The position numbers and the translations under genes are program-made. Of a stretch of 64,000 nt of DNA, positions 12,904 to 23,144 are shown one piece after another. Within the stretch, counting starts at the first letter, position 1, and each line of letters begins with the position of its first letter. This stretch comes from Aquilaria yunnanensis (Eukaryota > Streptophyta > Magnoliopsida > Malvales > Thymelaeaceae), in NCBI GenBank assembly GCA_039654915.1, contig CM077594.1, positions 72,534,393 through 72,598,392 on the forward strand, in the 5' to 3' direction. Under the pieces are notes generated by a model. That model was given only the letters and a program-made list of their open reading frames with translations. It was not told where the DNA came from and did no database searches.

Positions 12904-12982
12904 AAACTTGTTTGAAAATTATACAGTTGGAAATTTTCTACGCTTGAAAACTTGTTTGAAAATTATACAGTTGGAAATTTTT
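12895..12982 (+). repeat. 44-bp tandem duplication after Tat F pol
   Basis: The last codons of pol and the following bases (tacgcttgaaaacttgtttg...) occur twice in a row with a 44-bp period, 12895-12938 and 12939-12982. This lies in the spacer between the convergent sense and antisense genes. Confidence 0.85.
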
Positions 12983-13354
12983 CTAAGTACAGAAAAATTT
13001 TGGAAAAGATGACTCCACTTAAGGAACCCTACCGAACAAGAAGCAAATAAGCACTTGAGAAAATGGCATTTTTCCTTCAAAGTCTGTTGGGTCATTTTTC
13101 CCGAAATACGCATTGACCGAACGCGTCTGCTGAGAGTAGGTCGATTGTTGACTTAAGGAATTCGCCGAAGTCACCATTCTCCCGAACATGGTCAATAAAA
13201 AGTGCAAAAAGTATATTACTAAGGGTCCCAGACCGAAAGTGGTCAAAACAACCTTTGGAGATGAAAAATTATTGGGGACTTAACCAAATTTTGAAAGAGA
13301 GAGTTTCATTACCAAGAGCAAGGTTACAAGGTTACAAGAGGAAAAAAGAAGAAG
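12983..13354. other. Spacer between convergent genes of Tat F
   Basis: Holds diverged remnants of the short cgaa/gttcgg-type repeats seen more clearly in A and B, but no ORF with support. It should contain the 3' ends of both transcripts. Confidence 0.45.
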
Positions 13355-15752
13355 AAAAAAGTCTATTGCTGGGCAGGAACGTCCTGTGTTTCTTCGGCAT
13401 CGGCATCCTCTCGGGTAGGCTCATCCGGGGGCACAGGTGCAGCAGAAGGGAGGTTGAGGAACTCCAGCTTCGACCATGTCCACCTGGGCTCCTTGGGAAA
13501 ATCCAGAGCGGACAGGAAGGAGAGGTCGAGCTTGGGGAACCGAGAAAGAACCTGATGTCACGCCAAACAAAAGCCATCCTGATAGGACACTTTCATCATT
13601 TAGTCTGACTGGTCCTTGTCAGCACTCAGCACCGCCAGCTCAGCCGTGAGCTCGGCAACCTCCTTCTCTAGCTTTTTCTTCTTCTCGCTCTTGGCCCCCT
13701 TCCTCAACAACTCAACTTCGCCCTGGAGATCGGTGTTCAGTGCGAGCACCTTCGTAAGGTTCTCAGCATCTTCTGCCTTTTCCTTTCGAAGGGCTTCATT
13801 CTCCGAGGAGAAAATAGTGCACTTCATGCTGAGGTCCTCGACGTCCTCCTGCACAATTTGTTCAGCCCGCCATACTTGAGGACGTATTTGGCGCAAAAGT
13901 CCTTCGCCTTTTTTAGAGAATCCTTGGACCGAGAACAGGCCTCCATTTGCTTCGCCGCCCAAGCATGGAATATCCACTGTACGCCAAGAGCTACAGAAAA
14001 GAAAACCCCGAAAAAGGGTCAGAATAAAATAAAAACTTAGAAGAAAATTTTTCTAAGTAAAAAGGAAGAAAGGAGTACCTGGGCGACGTGCTCGGTCATC
14101 TTCGCCGCAAGGATTTCCTCATTCGGGCATTCGGTGATGAGCGACTGGAAGGTGGCATTCGTCATTGCACCCATCGCCGTCTAGGGAGCCATCAACTGGA
14201 TGTCCTCCGTGAAAGTCCAAAAGGGCTCCCTCGGTGCTTTATCCTTCGGGATACGTTTATCCCAAAGGGCCCTCTTCCAGGCATGAGCTTCCAACTAGGG
14301 AGCAGAAGCTACGTCCTCTGTAAGGTCACGTCGAAGTTTCATCAGCACATCATCCTTTAGCCATTCATCTAAAAAATCATAGATACGGAAATACTAAGAT
14401 TCGTAGAAGAATGGCTAAGGAACGAACCTGGTGGAACTTCGGCCACGTCATCCTCAGCCTCGTCCAATTCCCGGACTTCACCGGGAATATTCTTGCCTTT
14501 TCTCCTCCTGCTCTATTCGAGTTCTTGAGCTGACGTATGCTCGACTGAAGTCTCGGCAAGGACCGAACTTAGAGCTGCCCCGAGAATGGCAGAGTCCGAA
14601 TGAGGGTCAACTAGGGTAGGAGAATGGGCAGGCGACCTATCCTGCACCTCGACCACGTCCTCGGGGGGAGGGAGGACATCCGCCTTGGCTTTCTTAGCCT
14701 TAGACGCCCTGCCAGTAGTCTTCTTCCTCTTCACAGCCATCTCCTTATGCGTCTGCTCCCCCTTCTCAGCCTGATCGAGAAAGAAGGACTTGTAAAAATC
14801 AGCGGACTGATCGCCCATCTCTGCAAAAGAAAAAAACATCAATGTAAGTCCAAGGAGGAAATAGATAGCGAATCCTGGAAGATGACTTACTCTCTACAAA
14901 AGCCTCGTACAAGATCTCAGCCCGAAGAAGCATCACTATCCATGCCTTTTTTCCCGGGAGAACAGGCACGGACATGTTCCGGTCAGACTTGTGTGCATTC
15001 ACTACCCCTAGTTCCTGAAGGACCTCTTCGGTCATGAGGTGCCACTTAATAGGAAAGGGGTACAGAGAACGCGGAGGGGCCTCAGGATCCTAATCCGTAA
15101 CTACCCGAATTCACCGATCGAACTCGTCAAACTCGGCGGCCAACCCCGAGGTCAGAAGCCTCCGAGGGTCAATGATGTCGATCTCAAGTGTCCCCGGAGC
15201 CCATCTCGTTGGTACATAGTGCCAGAATTCAGGAACTGATAGGAAGAAAAAATTCTTCTGCCACCCCCACCAGGTATCCTTATTGTCGAAGGTAAAGGTG
15301 GATTTTTTGCTCCCGAACCCTCGGGGAAGGAGGAAGTAAAAGCCACCCTTCGGGACCGGGTGGAGTTTGTAGTATTGCATAAAGAAAAGAAAGTGGGGGT
15401 TTATCTTAAAAACCCTGCACATGCAAAGGAAGGAATTGAAGTAAGAATATGAATTAGGAGGGAGCTGGTTCACGGTAATCCCGTGAAACTTGCAAAACTC
15501 GAATATCGTCCGATGGGGAGGATACCGAAGATCGGCTTTCAACTGAGCCCGGTAAACAGTGATTTCACCCGAATGGGCCATAAAACTGTACGAGCCCAAG
15601 AAAGGCAACCTCGGGACGACGTAAGAAGGAAGGTAGAATTTGGCCATCCACTTCATCATTTTCTCTGAAGTGGTACAGCATGGATGAGACTCAAGAGGGA
15701 GAAAGCTTTCGGGGAGGGGACGGAAGGACATCAACGGAGTTGGATTTGACAT
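13355..15752 (-). pseudogene. Antisense four-exon gene of Tat F
   Basis: Starts at ATG 15752. Exons: 14891-15752, 14428-14820, about 14079-14368, 13355-13990. All intron ends read GT...AG on the minus strand (first donor gtaagt), and intron phases (1,1,0) equal those of A and B. Exon 1 encodes the conserved domain (HPCCTT...FYLPSYVVPRLPFLGSY, FRAQLKADLRYPP, CKFHGITVNQLPPNSYSYFN, KGGFYFLLPRG). Exon 2 is charged with KRKKTTGRASKAKKAK. Exon 4 is a coiled coil. Stops occur near 15111 and 15093 in exon 1, in exon 3 and at 13600 in exon 4. Function unknown; related to the 'putative gypsy type transposon' domain family. Confidence 0.85.
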
Positions 15753-16038
15753 CTCTTAAAAAAGAAGAAGAAGAGCGATCTCGGGGAAAATGAAGGAAGA
15801 GGATCGAAGGACTTCAGAAAAACAAAACCTAAACAACCTCGGAAGAAAGGAAGAGCTATAGAAGGAAAGACCCACCGAAGGTTTTGCCAAAATATGGATT
15901 TCTGGACGCCATCGTGAGGGGTTGCCGGAAATCGCTCAGCCACTAGAACCGCCGCTAAAAGAAGGAAAAAGATGAGAGAAAGCTCTAGAACATATGAGAG
16001 CAAAAGAGAAGAGTATAAAGAAATGAGGCAAGAGGTGC

Positions 16039-16046
16039 TTATATAG
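16039..16046 (-). promoter_or_regulatory. TATA box of the Tat F antisense gene
   Basis: On the minus strand this reads ctatataa, about 287 nt upstream of the antisense ATG at 15752. The other Tat copies have a TATA box at nearly the same distance. Confidence 0.68.
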
Positions 16047-16378
16047 ACCGAAGAAGGTAAGCGAAACATTGTCATTATTGCCCCTCGAAGGTGAAGAGAC
16101 GCAATTAACGCAACCGACGTAACAACCAACCATTCATCAGCGGACACGTGTAAGCTAATACCAGAAATGCAATGCCCCTGACAACTGGCAGACCTATGTA
16201 ACGCTTCCCAAAGTAACACATCTGTTTATATGGAAAGATGAAACGATTCACTGACAGTAAGGCCAGGGGAACCACGCACCTCTAACAATGACCTCGACAA
16301 AAGAGCTAGGAATATCACCCAAACGCTGAAGAGTTTTCAAGAAGTCTCCCAAACCAAGAACATACCCTCGATTTTCTG

Positions 16379-16391
16379 AGGGGGGGGCATG
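16379..16391 (+). other. Polypurine tract of Tat F
   Basis: A purine run ending in ggggggg followed by catg just before the LTR start at 16392. It primes plus-strand DNA synthesis. Confidence 0.8.
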
Positions 16392-16738
16392 TGATAGCCA
16401 AAGGCTATCGCCCCTGAAGGGCCTCATGCGTGTACGCCATCATGGGCCAACGCACCACCTTCGGTCGAAATAGACGACCAGACCTCGGCAAAGAGAGGGC
16501 CTCAAACCCTCGGACATGCCAGATATGCGTTACCCTTAGGGAACCGATAGGACCAACTTCGGGACACGTCCTCGGGGTACCGTCACTGAGAACCCGAGCC
16601 TAACCTCGGGAGAGCCCAGCCGAAGGTGTCTAGTATAAAACAAGGGAACTCCCTTCGAAGATGCTCCCCTCCTTGAGGAAGCTCTGGACCCGGGGAGAGT
16701 TTGGTCACCTGAAAAGGCTATGTAAGTGCACAACCAAA
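16392..16738 (+). repeat. Truncated 3' LTR of Tat F
   Basis: Begins tgatagccaaaggctatc after the polypurine tract. A TATA-like tataaaac lies near 16639-16646. The LTR is cut at about 16738, where chromovirus LTR sequence in plus orientation takes over. Confidence 0.75.
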
Positions 16739-16739
16739 C

Positions 16740-17045
16740 AACTAAGGAGTTATTGTTCATTTTGTCAGAATTTTGTAACCAACTTAAAAAATCCATAACT
16801 TGGTCCATTGGTGAGCTATTGCTGTAAAAAAAAATTCTTTGGTTTGCTCTAAGTCTTTACTTGATAATGGATCAAATAAAAATGGGGTTGCATGACTAAA
16901 TTAATACAGTTTATTGGAGGAAGTTTCGGTGCAGTGGCTTAATGTGTGCAAACCAAAACTAGGGCTTGTGCTTGTGTTTTCCTTTTTAGCTATCATAGTA
17001 TGCATAAATGTAAATATTTTAGTATGTTACACTATTAACAGAGTA
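16740..17045 (+). repeat. Inverted fragment of chromovirus LTR
   Basis: This stretch matches the reverse complement of part of the LTR at 18231-20671 (roughly 18370-18710), for example gttattgttcatttt and aattttgtaaccaac. It is in the opposite orientation to element E and has no LTR ends of its own, so it is a rearranged piece. Confidence 0.78.
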
Positions 17046-18090
17046 TTTCTGATGTCTGACCTTAGGCCTCTCATAAATATTTTGGCCTTTAACTCCTCTA
17101 GTCCATGATACTGAGCAGCGTACCTCACCAAGTGATTGAATTTCTACTCATACTCTAGAACACTGAAGTTATTCCACCTTAGAGCATCAAATTCAACTTG
17201 TTTCAAATTCTTGATGGCATCATTGATGTATTGCTCCTGAAACAATTGAGTGAACTCTGGCCAACTCAGCTCAATATCTCTTCCTAGCCTTCTGCCCTTC
17301 TAGACAACATACCTATCTTTGGTGTTTCTGCACCACATCTAGGCACTACCTACCAATTTGTACGTAGCCAGTGACACCTACTTGGTGGAGCAAAGTGGCG
17401 TCCTCTCAAACATCTTCTTAATGAAGATTAACCACTCCTCAGCTTTCTCAGGCCTAGCTCTTCCACTAAACTATGGAGGCCTGAGTCCTTCAAACCTCTC
17501 CAGCAGTCTGACCTCATCTAAGCCATCTAGATCCTCAATTCTTTGTCTTCTGGATCTATGAAAACTCTTAGCATGGTGATGCTCTACACAGTCTCTATGT
17601 CTTCCACTACCTTTTCTCTCAAGATCTTCCCCAATCTCATTGCTTGTAGAGGAATGGTCATAAACTAAGGGATTTGCGCTGGACACTTGACTAATCTCAG
17701 ATCTCATTGTTCTTCCTCTATGATTTCTCCTATCTTCATCTTCCCCTTCATCAGCTTCATCATTTCTATTTACCAATCTTCCAAAAGGAACATATTTAGA
17801 TTTGTTCCTAGTCTCCTATACTAGTTGCTATTGTGCACTATGAACTGCTTCAGCTAGTGCTACCTTGTCTCCTTGATGTTGTGCCTGAGTTAGTCTTACT
17901 AATTTTTCATTGATTAGAGCTAAGTTTCTCTGAAGCTCTAACCAAACTTGTGGCACCTCAAGGTTTGGTGCCCCTGTTGGCCCAGATTCCCCCTTTCCTA
18001 TCCATTTCTTTATTGCCTGTGTTTAGTAGGAAACCTTAGGGGTGGGTCCCCTCTCCTTGTGGCAACCATGTTTACTTCCTGTTCATGATT
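17046..18090 (-). pseudogene. Chromovirus gag fragment (second unit)
   Basis: On the minus strand this reads as a Ty3/gypsy chromovirus capsid: LSWPEFTQLFQEQYI, QVEFDALRWNNFSVLEYE, YHGLEELKAKIFMRGLRSDI. Several stops interrupt it. It follows the LTR at 18231-20671 in the normal 5'-LTR-to-gag order, so that LTR serves as the 5' LTR of this fragment as well as the 3' LTR of element E. The same gag segment of E itself is seen at 62183-62343. It is cut at 17046. Confidence 0.82.
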
Positions 18091-18210
18091 CATCACACAG
18101 CACATATAAAGATTATAGGTATTTTAATGATACTTGACACTAGTAGCTAACAAACTAAGTTCATGTATGTAGCTAGCACGCAAAATGCAACTATATGTAC
18201 ATGTACAAAC

Positions 18211-18225
18211 CATGCTCTAATACCA
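18211..18225 (-). other. Primer-binding site of the second chromovirus unit
   Basis: On the minus strand it reads tggtattagagcatg, a one-base variant of the initiator-Met tRNA complement, five bases after the LTR end. Confidence 0.75.
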
Positions 18226-18230
18226 ACATC

Positions 18231-20671
18231 TATTGCCCACTTCGGGGTAGTCCAATTATGGTGCCAAAATTGTGCATGTAAAACTCCCAGGGTTAGTATG
18301 TTTTGTTGGCCATCAGAACAATACCCTTAGTGTGCATACCCAAGTGCCCCTCTTCGGTACTATAGAAATGTATGCATATTGGTCCAACCAATATACACAT
18401 ATTCACATTTTATGTACACCATGGTAGCAAGGAAGGAAAACACTAGCACAAGTCTTAAACTTGGCTACCATATATTACGGAATCTTGTTAAGTTTAAGTA
18501 ACCAGCCACTGCACTTGAAACTTCCTGCAAAAAACTGTATTAATCTGGCTCTCTACCTGACTATTTTATTTACTTCATTATCAAGTAGAGACTTAAAACA
18601 AACTATGGAATTTGGATTTACATCAATAGCCTACCTATGGACCAAGTTATAGTTTTTTGAAGTTGGTTACAAAATTCTAACCAAATGAACAGTAACTCAG
18701 GGAAATTTGGAACATCATAAATTTGGATACAGGGTTCCAAATGCATAAATTTTAAACCCAAGTTAAACCTCTAGATGTTCTCTAGATGTGGTCAAAATTT
18801 CATACCAAGATTTATTCTACATTTGGTGATATAGAACTTTAAGTGCATAGTCAAAATTCTTGTCACTTTATGACTATTTTGCCCATAAAAAATTTCATAA
18901 GTGTGCAAACACTTCAATCACAATGAGTAAGCCCTTCAAGACTATCCCATACATGTCCAATACACATAGGAATTACATGCTCTTGCATGTAGCAACAATA
19001 TGTGGCCAAAACATAATTTACAAGTAAGCAGCCTATCATTCACACATAGGCAGCTTTGCACCATATCACATACATAGCCAAAAATATTACTCAAATGTTC
19101 ACATACTTGTTTCATTTTACATACACTATGTAATGGTCTTAACTTAGCTAACTTAATACCCTAAGTTATAGGAGTGCCTGACACACAATGGACTCCAGAA
19201 ATAGAATGTTGGACAGTTGCTGCGTAATAGAATAAGCACCATCACTAAAAATACCAAATGTGCTCCTAAAATCACCAACCTTCCCAGATCACAACAATAC
19301 ATAAGGAAGTTTAGGTACCTGAAAATTCACGGTAAAAATCAAACCACAAAGGTCATTTTGAATTTCATCTTTCTGCTGGACCTGAAATGGGCAGATTTGA
19401 GGGGAATAAGTTTCATTGTGAAACTTAGTAAGGGTAACACTTGTACTCTTAAGGAAATGTGACCCTTATTAAAACCTGCATCAAAAGATACTAAGACAAA
19501 AAACCACAATGCATATGTACAAGATATAGCAACCAAATGCAGCAGCCATTCACAACCAACAAATACATGAAATTTAGCAGCAACATAAACCATAGGTTAG
19601 TCAATAAAACATGCAGTAACCTTAAATAAATCACTATGGCAGCCCTCCTCAAGCTAACGCTTGATCTTAGGAGGATTGTAACACTTATTTATTCTAACTT
19701 TGGGCTCTAGAAACCCTCATTTCACTATCATCACTGTGCACTTCACACTAGGTCACAAAACCTTCATTAAATGCACTCCCCTCACTAAACTTGGTTCATC
19801 CAGCTCATGGCTTTCTTCCAAGCTTAGCTCTAGCTCCATGGATGCTTGAAATTATAGTAAACAATCCATAAGAGCAAAAGAACACTTACCAAGATGGGTA
19901 GGCTAAATTTTATGTTTGACATAGCTCTAGTTTGCTTCCAATTGCTTCCTTTTGCCTTCAATTTCAAGTAGCTTTAAGTTTGGAGGTATGGTGGCTATGA
20001 AGGAAGTGTGAATGATGGTGGGCTATGCCCCTTGGATGGGATGGCCAAATATGAGAGAAGAAAAGGTGGTCTTGACTACCTAAATGGCCAAAAGGACACT
20101 AAACACACTTAAGTAGTCTTAACCTTGCTTTGTCATTTTCCTTAGTTCCAAACCATGGTTTCTAAGTCATAAACTGATGGCCCTCATTTGACCATCCTTA
20201 TCTTACTTTGGCTGCCTTTTCTTGAGTGGTATAACCCCATAATTTCACCATTCGACTTAAGTCAAAGATATAGTCATTTTAAGGCCTACATTAGAACACT
20301 TAGGTCCTTTATGCCTTTTTGTGTTTTCTTTGTCCTTAGTTGTCTTCCATAAATAATTTGGTCCTCCAATAGCACTTACATACCATTCGTATCCTTCTCA
20401 TAACTCTCCAACTCTTTTTCTTGAGAGTTTTGCAATCAAGTAGCCGAATCTCCAAAACCTTACAAAAAAGTCCATAGGTTGCTTGACAAACAAGCAATCC
20501 TTAAGGCTTTTCTTGGGGGCCAAGTTACCAACTTAGAACACTTTCAAGGAGGCATTGATTATGCCCTTTAGCCCTCACACTTCAATCACTATGATGAGAA
20601 TTACAAAATATAATGGTTTTTGACCATTATGCCACACCTTGTAATTCTCCCATTTTTGTGAGGTGGTAATA
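18231..20671 (-). repeat. Chromovirus LTR (3' LTR of E)
   Basis: About 2441 bp, alignable along its length with the solo LTR at 36917-39401. The family ends are tgttacc...ggtaaca; here both are mutated (tattgcc...ggtaata). It is bordered at the high end by a polypurine-like tract on the minus strand (ggggcggaggat, 20672-20683) and at the low end by a primer site. Long LTRs of this size fit the Tekay/Del group. No coding capacity is seen in it. Confidence 0.85.
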
Positions 20672-20683
20672 ATCCTCCGCCCC

Positions 20684-22268
20684 ATTGAAAATTTTTGTCC
20701 TACAAAATTTCCTTTAGCTTTGGTTATTCTATAGGATACTTTTCCATTTCCCAAGTTACTTCCCTTTCAGAGTGGTCTGACCACTGAACTTTAACCATTG
20801 GAATGAGCTTGTTTCTTAACCTTTTAATATCCTTGGCCAAGATAACTATGGGTTTCTCTTCATAGATCAAGTTAGGTTCCAACTGTATGTCCTCTACTAC
20901 AATAGCATGCTTTATGTCTAATAGATACTTCTTAAGCATATTTATGTGAAAAACATTACGAACACTTGACATGCCTCACGGTAGGGCTAACTTGTATGCT
21001 ACCTTGCTAACTCTGTCCAAGATCTCATAAGGGCCTATATATCTTGGAGCTAGCTTGGTTCTTCTACCAAATCTAGTAGTGCCTTTGGTTGGTGCAACTT
21101 TCAGCCAAACATTGTCACCAACCTCAAACTCCAAGTCTCTTCTTACTTTGTTCACATAGGCTACGGTTCTTTCATTCACTGCCTTTAATATTTCTTGAAA
21201 CTTCTTGATCTTGGCAATAGTTCCCTCAATGATTATGGGACCCAACAGTGGGGTGTCATACACCTTCTTCCATATAATGCTTCATAAGGTGCCATGCCAA
21301 TGGTGCTCTAATAACTATTGTTATAGGAAAATTCCACCGGTGGCAAGTGTTAGTCCCACTCACCTTAGAATCCAAGATGCAACTCCTGAGCATTTCTTCC
21401 AGTATGTATATAACCCTTTGAGTTTGCCCATCAGTCTGAGGTTGGAAAGCAGTACTTAGGAGGATTTTGGTACCAAGTGTTTTATGAAAAGCAATCCAAA
21501 ACTAAGTTGTAAGTCTTGGATCTCTATCAGATACAATGGAATTTGGTATTCCATGTAGTCTCACTATCTCCTGGATATACATCTGAGCCAACTTTGCTAG
21601 AGAACCTGTGAGCTTCATAAGTAGGAAGTGGGCACATTTGGTTAGCCTATCCACAATGACCCAAATTGTATCATGCCTTAATCTAGTCATAGGCAACCCA
21701 GTCAAAAAGTCCATGGTTAGGTTGCCCTACTTCCTCACAGGTATAGGTAGAGTCTATAGGATACCAGTTGGCTTTTGGTTTTCTACCTTTACCCTCTGGC
21801 ATTTTTCACATTTGGAGGCATAAGTAGTTTTGTCTCTCTTCATGTTTGGCCACCAGAAGTGAGTCTTCTAGTCTTTATACATTTTCTCACTTCTTGGATG
21901 TATGTTCAACTTGCTTGTGTGAGCTTCCTCAAGTATTTCATCCTTGAGCTTTGGTCCTTTAGGCACATAGATTTGGTCCTTGAAGTACAGTAATCCTTGC
22001 TTATGGGCAAAAGATTCAAACAAGGAACCTTTTTCCTTTCTTGATATCCTTTTCAAAATAGGATCTGTCTACTATGCCTTTCTAACCTCTTCAATCCATC
22101 TTGATTGGATTTTCATTGTGTAGATTTGGGCTTCCTCCCACTTATGCCATTTATGCCATCCACATAGTAGACTATTTTGCTCATCATGATCAGTTATGGA
22201 TCCTTCTTTTAGAGGATTCGTGTACTTCCTGCTCAAGGCATCTATTACTCGATTGCCTTTGCCCTCTC
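20684..22268 (-). pseudogene. Chromovirus E pol: RNaseH end, integrase, chromodomain
   Basis: Leftward from 22268: end of RNaseH (NRVIDALSRK), integrase zinc domain (LYFKDQIYVP, about 21868-22056), DDE core (MDFLTGLP, IWVIVDRLTKCAHF, SIVSDRDPR; 21502-21714), C-terminal domain (VGDNVWLKVAP, KLAPRYIGPYEIL; 20976-21263) and a chromodomain-like end (VKVQWSDHSEREVTWE; 20724-20972). Stops and frameshifts separate these blocks. A chromodomain directs insertion to particular chromatin. TSD copy ctctc at 22264-22268 marks the insertion of element A. Confidence 0.84.
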
Positions 22269-23144
22269 TGATAGCCAAAGTTTATCGCCTCTATCTGGCC
22301 GAACTCCCTGCCACAAGAATGGCCAGAAGAAACTGGCGCTACCCAAGAAAAGGTGAGATCATACACCTCAGGAGATAGCCGAAGAGCTCCGAGCCCGGCA
22401 CGCCAGGAAACTCGAGGATACTACTAGCCCCCCCCAAGGTTGTGAACAGATCGCCTTCAGAAAAGAGGCACCAGCTATTGCGGGCCGAACATGATATCCC
22501 CGAAGGCGGAACTCCCTGAAGCTGGGATCCCCCGAACTAAGGGCGTGTTTCCCGAAGAGGCACCATCCGTACCAAAGGACGACCTCACCCAGGCACCTTG
22601 GGAGTACAGCAGGAGCATTGAAGGAAGCATTTAAGGAAGCCTCTGACACGTCATTTCACAGACGTCATGAAGCCGCCTCAATAGGCACTCTGACACGCTG
22701 ACGCCATCAAAGTCACATCATGGCCCATCTCAGCACAAGGCTCAAGGCAACCTGCTACCGGCTATCTATCCCCTACGCCCAGAAACTCAGGGAACATCCG
22801 ACCAAACACGTGTCGCGATCTGATTGGGCTAGGCACTCCTATAAATACCAGGAAATAAATACTTGGCAGGAGGTTGGTTGGCAAAAGGTCTGACTCCCAG
22901 ACTACGAGAAAATCACCAGGCGAGACTCTTCAGCCCTTTGTGCTATTTCCTCTGCCTTTCTCAGCCACCACTGACTTGGGCGTCAGAGGCTCCCCCCCCG
23001 GAAACACATCCGGGGGCCTCCTAAACCTTTATTTCTGGACTTTCAGGCACTCTCCCAGGGGCGAACCATCCTCCAAGCGTTCTTCCTCCCATAAGTTTCT
23101 CCACCAGTCACCATGACTCTAAACGATGAGGCCCCCGGCCATCA
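22269..23144 (+). repeat. 5' LTR of Tat A
   Basis: Starts tgatagccaaag and ends ccggccatca (TGAT...ATCA). A TATA box, tataaata, is at 22840-22847, so transcription should start near 22870. The gag ATG (23113) is inside the LTR. Confidence 0.95.
22840..22847 (+). promoter_or_regulatory. TATA box of Tat A LTR promoter
   Basis: tataaata, found at the same place in all four LTRs of A and B (33146-33153, 46815-46822, 57107-57114). It would drive the sense gag-pol transcript. Confidence 0.8.

Larger units (their letters stand above)
8244..16738 (+). mobile_element. Tat-lineage retrotransposon F, truncated at both ends
   Basis: A plus-strand Tat element lacking its 5' LTR, primer site and the N-terminal third of gag. 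It keeps most of gag, pol to the end of integrase (stop 12901-12903), an antisense gene (13355-15752), its promoter, the polypurine tract and the first ~347 bp of the 3' LTR. The right end meets an inverted chromovirus LTR piece at about 16740. Many stops and frameshifts make it non-functional. Its 3' LTR sequence is unlike those of A, B, C and G apart from the first bases. Confidence 0.87.

Noticed and set aside
17471..17776. 101-codon charged minus-strand ORF as a host gene
   Set aside because: It lies in the N-terminal part of the chromovirus gag fragment, in order after the LTR and primer site.
22874..23116. 80-codon open frame before gag in all four A/B LTRs, ending so that its stop overlaps the gag ATG
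   Set aside because: It begins with TTG, has no ATG, and starts at about the expected transcription start 25-30 nt after the TATA box. Its conservation follows from LTR identity.
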